This document shows, piece by piece, positions 1 through 5,803 of a stretch of 10,104 bases of DNA. Each line of letters begins with the position of its first letter. Position 1 is the stretch's first letter. The DNA is from Deltaproteobacteria bacterium (GTDB lineage: Bacteria; Desulfobacterota_B; Binatia; UBA9968), in contig VBKY01000212.1 of NCBI GenBank assembly GCA_005879255.1, positions 1-10,104 of the forward strand, read 5' to 3'. The notes below the pieces were generated by a model, which had not been told where the DNA came from, did not search any database, and saw only the letters and a list, made by a program, of their open reading frames with translations. The translations under genes were made by a program, and so were the position numbers.

Positions 1-50
1 CTATCCGCGTCGATGCAAAACGATTTCAGCGGAGCGAAGTGTTAAACGGC

Positions 51-95
51 TGGAACGATTGGAAAGGAGCGTAGCGATGGAACGTTTGGAACGGG
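51..95 (+). repeat. Degenerate 9-base tandem repeat (TGGAACGNT-type)
   Basis: Five consecutive 9-base units can be laid end to end: tggaacgat, tggaaagga, gcgtagcga, tggaacgtt and tggaacggg. Units 1, 4 and 5 share TGGAACG; unit 2 is diverged and unit 3 is a different word in the same register. The same unit type occurs on the minus strand at 4608-4640. I remember similar 9-base runs, which translate to Leu-Glu-Arg-like text, as intergenic repeats in several environmental bacteria; that is recollection, not a search. Function unknown. Confidence 0.55.
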
Positions 96-96
96 C

Positions 97-123
97 AACC
101 GCTCTTATGTGAGCGCAGCGGTT
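97..123 (+). repeat. Inverted repeat AACCGCT / AGCGGTT
   Basis: Arms at 97-103 and 117-123 are perfect reverse complements (7 bases) with a 13-base interval. An alternative inner pairing, GCTC (101-104) with GAGC (111-114), is also available. There is no T-run after it, so it is not an obvious intrinsic terminator. It directly follows the 9-base repeat run and may belong to the same repeat unit. Confidence 0.45.
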
Positions 124-127
124 AAAA

Positions 128-144
128 CCTTCGACATACTCAGG
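128..144 (+). repeat. CCTTCGAC-N4-CTCAGG intergenic motif
   Basis: The 17-base sequence ccttcgacatactcagg matches, on the opposite strand, the form CCTGAG-N-GTCGAAGG that I recall as a very common dispersed intergenic motif in many bacterial genomes. Only one copy is in the window, so its repeat status rests on memory of the motif and not on local evidence. Confidence 0.35.
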
Positions 145-250
145 GCAGGCTAATTGAACGATTTAAACGAGTCCCAAGTTACCTGGGCTACCGAGGTCAC
201 TCTTGGCGGGTTAGACGAACTCAAGTACAAGCCTGCGCCGAGTCTTGGAT

Positions 251-273
251 GTGTGATTGCAAGGCCTGGCCCT
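251..273 (-). repeat. Arm of dispersed repeat element shared with 9248-9270
   Basis: This 23-base stretch is the reverse complement of 9248-9270 with 21 of 23 bases identical; it differs at one internal base and at the last base. A GTCTTG-like piece just upstream (242-247) resembles the partner arm of the palindrome at 9224-9321, but the interval between the arms is shorter here, as if part of the loop were deleted. I interpret it as a decayed copy of the same REP/MITE-like element in opposite orientation. Confidence 0.55.
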
Positions 274-283
274 ACCATGTACG

Positions 284-306
284 GTGCGCGTGACGATCAC
301 GCACAC
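284..306. repeat. 10-bp hairpin with CGA loop
   Basis: GTGCGCGTGA (284-293) pairs with TCACGCACAC (297-306) around a 3-base loop. One position is a C-A mismatch in plus-strand RNA, but it becomes a G-U pair in minus-strand RNA, so the folded form is better on the minus strand, the strand of the large nuclease gene that ends at 407. No T-run follows on the minus strand, so an intrinsic terminator is not supported. Confidence 0.4.
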
Positions 307-345
307 GGCCCGTAGAAATGCGGAAAGCGAGTTAGTCATTACTCA

Positions 346-365
346 GGTCAATCTGACCCTTTTTT
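346..365 (+). terminator. Weak possible intrinsic terminator (plus strand)
   Basis: GGTCA (346-350) and TGACC (354-358) form a 5-bp stem with a 3-base loop, followed after one C by six Ts (360-365). The layout suits an intrinsic terminator for plus-strand transcription entering from the left, but the stem is short. Read on the minus strand it is a GGGTCAG word, a motif also present at 4446-4452 and 4762-4768, so it may instead be a repeat remnant. Confidence 0.3.
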
Positions 366-406
366 CAACCTTCTCTCGCACGATTAGATCGTCTCGCTGG
401 TGTTAC

Positions 407-3400
407 CTATTTTAACCAACGAATCCTTGTCAAAAGCTTTTTCTGCCTTTGTAACAATTCATCGAAGTACGGCAATCCAATCGAATGGCCGATAAGCCAG
501 CCCAGGACATGTTCACTCATAAGGATCTCTTTTTTCCGTAATTGCCTAAGAATTAATCCGATGATTGCCCTCTGATCTTTTTGGCGTCCCTTTGTAATCG
601 CAACGAACCCTTCACTTGCAATTCTTTTCACAGCCAATTCGTCCGGGTATTCATCCCAAAGGGCGTCGATAAAGGCACTCAAAACGCGGGTGTTCGAAGG
701 AATATCTGCCATCGGACCACCAACAGGGCTGAGAAGCCGTGACAATTCATTGGTTAGTGCGAAATTGGCCTTCCGTGCTTGGTGCACTAAACAACTGTGA
801 TCAAGAGACATAAAAGTGTGGCCGCTCAAGGCGAGCATGTTTACTGCCTCGCAATAATCATTTTGATTGATGCGTTCTTTGGCCCTTGCGACCATCAATA
901 CGGGCTGTAACCACGTGGTTAAAATTTGAAATGTCGCCGCCGACCACATTCGAAAACCCATGTCTTCTGATAGAAAGAGAAGTCCATTGCCGCTTGCAGC
1001 AATGGCCGGATCGAATACCGCTTGCCCAACTTGGTTAATGAGCGTCTGAATCTCTTGCGAGAAGTCCTTCTGAGGCATTGCGGGCACAATGCCGACTGTG
1101 CTTCTCGCCCAAGAAAGCTCTCTTGCACGCTCCTCGGCGACGTTCTTCAGGACTTCCTCAGAAAATTCCTCCACAATTAGCTGATTATTACGCCAACCGA
1201 TGTATCCTTGCTTTTTTCCGACGCTTCGCTGTGCTTCAAAAGCACGGAAAGCAAGAAGATCGATGACCGATTGCGTTGTGTAAAGTGGTCCGCATACCGC
1301 AATGACTGTCTTTTCTAGGCCTAAGCGACGAATTATCGATAGTGTAATCGCATCCAACGCGCATCCTTTTCCGCCGTGCTGGTCGATAATTCGAACTGCC
1401 TCCTGGCGCTCCGGGAAAGTGCCGCGGCATACTTGAAATTTTATACCAACCGACGCTAAGCCACTCCAAGCATCCAAAGGATCTTTGCCAACAAGTGCAG
1501 CCGCAAACACAAGCGGAATGCCTTTTGAGCGATACTCGTCCAAAATTCGTTGATCGGCTTCAGCCCGAGCTTTTGTAACCGCTCGGATGTCCTCTAACGG
1601 GTCTGCGGCCTCGACGTCGAATGTAAATTTCATTAACCCATCGGCGCGAGGAAACCGTTTATTGAATTGCGCCAATGAACAGTGGAACGCATCTATATAA
1701 GTCGGTTTGATCCAGCCGATCTTGACTGGCTTTGAGCCTATGCGGTCTTGAGGGTTGAACGTCTCACCCGGCTTCTTTCCGATAAGCAGCAATGCAAGGT
1801 CGCTTTCCGGGTCCAATCGTTCGTTTCCGAAGGAGTCGTAATGCTCTTTTTCAATCCGGTAGCGTTGTTCACCGCCTTCAGTTTCCAGACCAACCACCGT
1901 GTTCTCGGCCACAACGGCTCCAGAAGGCATCACTTCCCCAATGTTTTCATTGAGGAAAATGAGGCCTTGGTAGCTGAGATGTGCTTCTGGAACGGTCCAA
2001 TTATCCATCAGTACCTTGTACCCGTATTGCAGACCCCTCGCAGGTTCTCCGTAGTGGACAATCCATGCAGCGATTCGAATGCGCGATTCGGGCCTACCTT
2101 CTAAGTTCGCCAGGTCTATCCACCGTAACAGGCTACGAATTTCACCATCTCGTCCGGACCTCTGCCAGATTCCGATGCGCGCCAAAAGCATTTCAACGTC
2201 ATTCGGACATTGCTTGAGATAGCCAGCAAGCTTTTCATCGGCGTTAATGGCTCCTGTATTTATCGCAAGAATCGCCTCCGTTTTCTTGAACCAATCCCGG
2301 TCTTGAACCCCTTGTGAAATAGAAGCCAATATTTCGCGAGCTGTGACCCAGCGACGTGAATTGATTGCAGCTCCAATTAGGGTGTGGAGCGCTTCACTTT
2401 CCCGATCTATTGCTACGCGGTCTTTCAGCAGTTCTACAATTGTGTCGTCCCGACCCAATCTCCTGGCTTCGAAACTCAACTCCAAGCGCGACCGCAGACT
2501 GGTTTGATCAGTCACTATCGCCAAAGCACCTTCAAAAGCTTTGCTCGCACCAGTCTCATCTCCCACCATTCGATACGTTTGCATCTGGAAGCATCTAAGG
2601 CTTAGGTTTTGTGGTTCTGCGACAACTTTTTGGGCGATGGTGTCAATGGCGAGTTGTTTTTCTCCGCGCTTCAGATAGGCCCGGAGGCGAGCAGATAAAA
2701 GGGCCATTTTTGCGTGACGTGGAAAACTGCTTTGATCGGTTTCATCAATGAGTGATAGTGCCTCGTCTGACTTCCCCGTTGCGACCAGCGCGTTCGCGCG
2801 CACGCTTACCGCCTCTGGGTTTGACGGGTTCGTCGATAGTATCCTCAGCGCTCCGGCGGGATCACTTTCGGCATACGCAATAATTGCACGTTGGAGGCGA
2901 AGGCTATCGTCGTCTGGCCATTGGAAGAGAGCTACATCAAGAATTTCCTTTGCTTTTTCGATTTCATCGGATAGTCGAAGCGCCAGTGCGGCATTTTGAG
3001 CCATGGACGGCAGCAGGGCGTAGCCTTTATCGATAGCATCGCGTGCTTGTGAGTAGAGTTCCGCAACAGCACTATTGAATTCTGCGGAACTAATCTTCTG
3101 CAGGATGCCGCCCGCGATCGCATCGCGATTGGTGCGGATAACGTCATCGAGAATGGCCTCGGCTGAGAACAACTTCAATAATCGACTTTCTGGGAATTTC
3201 TGCACGGCGGTTTTTGCTAGCGTTGTCCAACTAGGATCGTTTCTGGACCTTAAAAAACAGATGCGCGCAATTAAAACCTCTTCCGTTTCATGAAGTGCCA
3301 CCGGAATGTGGCTCAGGGGATCATCGCAAGTCGAATCCGCTATTAAGGCTTGGACAAGGGTTCCCGCGGCATCTTTCTCGACTTCATTATTCGCCAGCAT

Positions 3401-4306
3401 CGCGCGTACGAGTTTCGCTGCTTCTTTATGGTCGTTCTTAATTAAATACCCTTTTGCCCGATTTATTTGTGCGGTCTTATGCTCAGGGCACTCGGCGTAG
3501 GCGTCGAGAAGGAGAGTTCCTGCTTCATCATACTTTCCGAGTTTTAACTTGGCGGAAGCGATACTCACTAGAATCCTGTAGCGTTCGGATCGGGTCGCGT
3601 TGACCCACTCATCATCTCGAAGCTTAAGGAGTTGTGTCAGTGCTGTTTGAGCATGGCCGTCATCGATCAACCTCTGAAATGCGGTTATCTGGCCATGCCG
3701 CGGGGTGTCCTTATCATTTCGATCCAACCTGACATCTGTTTGGGTCGATGAATGCGGACGAGTTTCGTTCGGGAGTCGATGGACGGCCTCCGCCACCTTA
3801 TCGAGTTTTAATTCTAGGTTTTCGAAGCCCCGTCTTGCGTATGGATTGAAAGTGGGATCGAAGGCGTTCCATGCCTTCTCATACTGTGAAGCATATTCCT
3901 CGATATCCTCCCAGCCGCACACGGAGACACGAATAGGACGATCGGTTGCCGCCAACTCTGCGGTTATAACTCTGGCAGCTTCTTGGATTTTTTGATCGCG
4001 TGGGCCGGTCGTGATCAAAATGAATTCAGAAAGGGGGGGCTTGAAGTGTTTCGCTTTTCCTAGTTCACTCCGAAGCTCTTTCTCAGTTACCGCGGCCTTA
4101 AATTTATTTTTGCATTGGATTCCTACGAGACAATTAACGTTCCCTTCCCGGTAACCATAAACGTCAACGCCGTGCTGTTTTTGGCCCGATCGGCCGTTCT
4201 GTTGTGTGTTTGGATCATTAAGCAAACACGCAAAGAGCACTCGCGTCTGATTCTGAAAATCTTCCCAGTTTTTGGGCTTAGGAAGTGAAATGCTTGAAAG
4301 CGCCAT
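407..4306 (-). CDS. PD-(D/E)XK nuclease - TPR - GreA/B C-terminal-like - PIN protein
   Basis: This encodes about 1299 residues (numbered from the ATG at 4306). Residues 10-150 resemble a restriction-endonuclease-like fold: the motif RSGQKQHGVDV carries Asp48, followed by IQCK with Gln64 and Lys66, giving D...QxK, with Glu15 as a possible extra acid. Residues ~205-770 are helix pairs with TPR character (for example KLGKYDEAGTLLLDAY). Residues ~793-880 resemble the GreA/GreB C-terminal domain, including the phrase LLLIGKKPGETF. Residues ~980-1120 look PIN-like: ALDAITLSII gives Asp985 and LFLSEDMGFR gives Asp1115, the usual places for PIN acids. The last ~180 residues are helical and unrecognised. 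I recall TPR-GreAB-C-PIN proteins being described as predicted prokaryotic conflict effectors; the role here (abortive cleavage of DNA or RNA, triggered through the TPRs) is inference. The gene stands alone and looks AT-richer than the kinase operon. A TTG codon just before the ATG could also start translation; no good ribosome binding site is seen. Confidence 0.85.
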   Translation of the reverse strand: MALSSISLPKPKNWEDFQNQTRVLFACLLNDPNTQQNGRSGQKQHGVDVYGYREGNVNCLVGIQCKNKFKAAVTEKELRSELGKAKHFKPPLSEFILITTGPRDQKIQEAARVITAELAATDRPIRVSVCGWEDIEEYASQYEKAWNAFDPTFNPYARRGFENLELKLDKVAEAVHRLPNETRPHSSTQTDVRLDRNDKDTPRHGQITAFQRLIDDGHAQTALTQLLKLRDDEWVNATRSERYRILVSIASAKLKLGKYDEAGTLLLDAYAECPEHKTAQINRAKGYLIKNDHKEAAKLVRAMLANNEVEKDAAGTLVQALIADSTCDDPLSHIPVALHETEEVLIARICFLRSRNDPSWTTLAKTAVQKFPESRLLKLFSAEAILDDVIRTNRDAIAGGILQKISSAEFNSAVAELYSQARDAIDKGYALLPSMAQNAALALRLSDEIEKAKEILDVALFQWPDDDSLRLQRAIIAYAESDPAGALRILSTNPSNPEAVSVRANALVATGKSDEALSLIDETDQSSFPRHAKMALLSARLRAYLKRGEKQLAIDTIAQKVVAEPQNLSLRCFQMQTYRMVGDETGASKAFEGALAIVTDQTSLRSRLELSFEARRLGRDDTIVELLKDRVAIDRESEALHTLIGAAINSRRWVTAREILASISQGVQDRDWFKKTEAILAINTGAINADEKLAGYLKQCPNDVEMLLARIGIWQRSGRDGEIRSLLRWIDLANLEGRPESRIRIAAWIVHYGEPARGLQYGYKVLMDNWTVPEAHLSYQGLIFLNENIGEVMPSGAVVAENTVVGLETEGGEQRYRIEKEHYDSFGNERLDPESDLALLLIGKKPGETFNPQDRIGSKPVKIGWIKPTYIDAFHCSLAQFNKRFPRADGLMKFTFDVEAADPLEDIRAVTKARAEADQRILDEYRSKGIPLVFAAALVGKDPLDAWSGLASVGIKFQVCRGTFPERQEAVRIIDQHGGKGCALDAITLSIIRRLGLEKTVIAVCGPLYTTQSVIDLLAFRAFEAQRSVGKKQGYIGWRNNQLIVEEFSEEVLKNVAEERARELSWARSTVGIVPAMPQKDFSQEIQTLINQVGQAVFDPAIAASGNGLLFLSEDMGFRMWSAATFQILTTWLQPVLMVARAKERINQNDYCEAVNMLALSGHTFMSLDHSCLVHQARKANFALTNELSRLLSPVGGPMADIPSNTRVLSAFIDALWDEYPDELAVKRIASEGFVAITKGRQKDQRAIIGLILRQLRKKEILMSEHVLGWLIGHSIGLPYFDELLQRQKKLLTRIRWLK

Positions 4307-4326
4307 CAATTAGTCTGCAGAAATCA

Positions 4327-4341
4327 ATGATCACGATCATA
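4327..4341 (-). promoter_or_regulatory. Possible -10 box overlapping a palindromic operator
   Basis: On the minus strand TATGAT (4341-4336) is a good -10 match and would start transcription roughly 20-25 bases before the ATG at 4306. The -35 region (about 4359-4364, GAGAAT) is poor. The perfect inverted repeat ATGATC-AC-GATCAT (4327-4340) overlaps the -10 box, which is where a repressor or an activator-dependent switch could act. A weak -35 with an overlapping dyad fits tight control of a toxic effector, but no regulator gene is adjacent. Confidence 0.3.
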
Positions 4342-4607
4342 TCGGGTTTTGCGCTGAAATTCTCCCTTGCCTTCTTGCCGACAACGTTGGAGGGACTTGG
4401 CGGAGCAGCATTGGGCCAAAGAGTGAGATGCAGAGGTCAGGCAGAGGGTCAGGCTTTCGTATTGAGTTATTGCTAATGTGTACGACCTACCGTAGCCGCT
4501 TGATCACCTGAAGAAGGCCCAAGCAGTAAAATCTTTTCTTAACAGTTGATGTTCGTAGTGGTGCTAACCGTTCTCATTGGGCTGCCTCTTCGTATCGAGA
4601 AACGAAG

Positions 4608-4640
4608 CCCGTTCCAGACGCTCCAAAGGTTCCAGTGGTT
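4608..4640 (-). repeat. Second run of the 9-base TGGAACG-type repeat
   Basis: Read on the minus strand the units are tggaacctt, tggagcgtc and tggaacggg, preceded by a partial unit gaaccac. The last unit is identical to one at 87-95. The period of nine means any frame through it reads as Leu-Glu-rich text, which explains LEPLERLER in a spurious minus-strand frame. It is the same repeat family as 51-95, in opposite orientation, and the two runs bracket the large nuclease gene. Confidence 0.5.
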
Positions 4641-4912
4641 CGTGCGCAGGTCTCGGTCCAGAGCTGGAGGGACGATCAGAAGCAATTGGCAGAACCGTTG
4701 TTGGTTTGTAGAACCGAAGATTGTAGCGAGTGTTATATCTGACCGTTGAGGCGACGCCTGTCTGACCCTTCTGGTGACCCCTCGCCAAGCGTTTGCGCCT
4801 TGCGGGATGGTCGTTAGGATATCGCGTTGGGGTTGTACGCCACTAAACGCCTTAAGGTTTGCCAGCGATCCAACGGCCCCCGGTGATCGCCAGCTGGCGC
4901 TTTGGGCAGACC

Positions 4913-5284
4913 TTACGGCGACTCTTTCGACAGCAGCGCCCGGACTTTCGACAAAAGCCGCGACATCTCCACCGGCTTCGTGTCGAAATCGTCGCATCCC
5001 GCCGCGAGAGCTTTTTCCCGGTCGCCCGTCATCGCGTGCGCGGAGAGCGCGATGACCGGAATGTGCCGGGTCTCAGGCTGCGACTTGATTCGTTTCGTCG
5101 CCTCCCAGCCGTCCAGCCCTGGCAGTCCCAAGTCCATCAGGATCAGGTCCGGTCGCTCGGTCGCGGCCATCGCCACTCCCTGCTCGCCGTCGGTCGCAAC
5201 CAGAACAGTGAAGCCGACGCGCGCGAACCGGTTCTTGATGACGTATACGTTGTCGTCGTTGTCCTCGACGTAGAGAATCCTCAC
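4913..5284 (-). CDS. Single-domain CheY-like response regulator (third gene of kinase operon)
   Basis: This encodes 123 residues that make up one complete receiver domain and nothing else. From the GTG start, the acidic pocket is Glu7-Asp8 (VEDNDDN), the phosphoacceptor is Asp51 (PDLILMDLGLPG), the switch Ser is Ser81 (VIALSAHAMTGD) and the conserved Lys is Lys103 (DDFDTKPV). I chose the GTG at 5284 because GGAGGGG (5295-5289) sits 4 bases upstream of it and the fold begins right there; an in-frame TTG at 5314 would add ten Arg-rich residues and lacks support. It is a close paralogue of the next gene upstream (both have PGL.GWEAT.R.K and ET.HIP), so a tandem duplication is likely. With no output domain it probably works by protein contact or as a phosphorelay carrier. 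The partner kinase is most likely the one at 5804-8635. Confidence 0.93.
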   Translation of the reverse strand: MRILYVEDNDDNVYVIKNRFARVGFTVLVATDGEQGVAMAATERPDLILMDLGLPGLDGWEATKRIKSQPETRHIPVIALSAHAMTGDREKALAAGCDDFDTKPVEMSRLLSKVRALLSKESP

Positions 5285-5288
5285 GATG

Positions 5289-5295
5289 CCCCTCC
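5289..5295 (-). promoter_or_regulatory. Ribosome binding site for the distal response regulator
   Basis: GGAGGGG on the minus strand lies 4 bases before the GTG at 5284 and decides the start codon. A perfect palindrome CCGACGTCGG (5294-5303) overlaps its upstream edge, so some occlusion or regulator binding is conceivable but not shown. Confidence 0.7.
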
Positions 5296-5357
5296 GACGT
5301 CGGCGCACTGGCAACAGCCGACAGGAGTCGATAGCGAATGGTCGACCGGCGAACCCG

Positions 5358-5735
5358 TCACGGCTTCTCGGCCGCTCCTACGAGCGACCGGATTTTCTCG
5401 ACCAGCATTCCGAAATCAATGGGCTTCAGTAAAAAATCGTCGCAGCCCGCGGCGATCACATCGTCGCGGCTTTTCCTCGACGTTTCGACGGTAAGCACGA
5501 TGATCGGGATGTGCTTCGTTTCCGCCTGACCCTTCAGACGGCGCGTCGCTTCCCAGCCGTTGAGCCCCGGAAGATTCAGATCCATCACGATCAGGTCGGG
5601 CTGCGATCTCTTTGCCCATTCGACCCCCTCGCCCCCGGTCCTGGCGACCTGGACGTCGAATCCGGCGCGGCTCAATCGGCGGTGCAGCATGTACAGGTTG
5701 TCGTCGCTGTCCTCGACACAGAGAATTTTGGTCAT
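5358..5735 (-). CDS. Single-domain CheY-like response regulator (second gene of kinase operon)
   Basis: This encodes a stand-alone receiver domain of 125 residues. From the ATG at 5735: acidic pocket Glu8-Asp9 (CVEDSDDN), phosphoacceptor Asp52 (PDLIVMDLNLPG), switch Thr82 (IIVLTVETS) and Lys104 (DDFLLKPID). The ATG follows AGGAGGAG with a 5-base gap; the frame runs open a further 20 codons upstream, but those residues (GGFNIPDH...) are not part of the fold. The loop after Thr82 reads VETSRKSRDD where the paralogue has the common form AHAMTGDREK, so the alpha4-beta5 face that usually contacts partners differs between the two proteins. It lies 68 bases after the kinase stop and 73 bases before the next regulator, consistent with one transcript. 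No DNA-binding or enzymatic output domain is present. Confidence 0.94.
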   Translation of the reverse strand: MTKILCVEDSDDNLYMLHRRLSRAGFDVQVARTGGEGVEWAKRSQPDLIVMDLNLPGLNGWEATRRLKGQAETKHIPIIVLTVETSRKSRDDVIAAGCDDFLLKPIDFGMLVEKIRSLVGAAEKP

Positions 5736-5740
5736 GTCGG

Positions 5741-5748
5741 CTCCTCCT
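5741..5748 (-). promoter_or_regulatory. Strong ribosome binding site for the proximal response regulator
   Basis: AGGAGGAG on the minus strand, 5 bases before the ATG at 5735. It is close to the ideal Shine-Dalgarno sequence and stronger than anything seen before the kinase, suggesting that the regulator is made in excess over the membrane sensor. Confidence 0.8.
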
Positions 5749-5803
5749 TTCTTCCTCATTGCCCCCGCGTGATCAGGGATGTTGAAACCACCCAAAACGT
5801 TGC

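Larger units (their letters stand above)
1..406. other. Non-coding left spacer with several small repeats
   Basis: I see no convincing protein-coding gene here: no reading frame in this stretch shows a recognisable motif or ribosome binding site. It holds a run of 9-base repeats (51-95), a hairpin (97-123), a CCTTCGAC...CTCAGG motif (128-144), an arm of the repeat element also found at 9248-9270 (251-273), a second hairpin (284-306), and a short hairpin followed by six Ts (346-365). Such a patchwork is typical of spacer DNA between laterally acquired genes. It lies downstream of the large nuclease gene, which is transcribed leftwards towards it. Confidence 0.6.
4307..4912. other. Non-coding spacer with repeat fragments
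   Basis: This is about 600 bases between the large nuclease gene and the end of the response-regulator gene. The open frames here show no family motif. The stretch contains the possible promoter of the nuclease gene (4327-4341), a GGTCAG and a GGGTCAG word at 4435-4452, a run of 9-base repeats on the minus strand (4608-4640), a small dyad AGGCG-A-CGCCT (4749-4759) followed by CTGACCC (4762-4768), and a perfect 12-base palindrome CGCCAGCTGGCG (4888-4899) just after the response-regulator stop codon. No T-run marks an intrinsic terminator for the signalling operon. Confidence 0.6.

Noticed and set aside
240..330. Possible group II intron end or structured RNA suggested by the hairpin at 284-306
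   Set aside because: There is no domain V signature, no exon-binding context and no reverse transcriptase reading frame; a simple hairpin is all that is supported.
4888..4899. Perfect palindrome CGCCAGCTGGCG after the response-regulator stop, considered as a terminator
   Set aside because: It has no loop and no T-run on the minus strand, so it does not make an intrinsic terminator; it may be chance in GC-rich DNA.
4539..4997. Minus-strand open frame of 152 codons next to the response regulator
   Set aside because: It overlaps the true regulator in a different frame and has no recognisable motif or ribosome binding site.
4859..5494. Plus-strand open frame of 211 codons
   Set aside because: It is antisense to the two response regulators, whose motifs are complete; its translation is Arg/Pro/Ser-rich with no family match.
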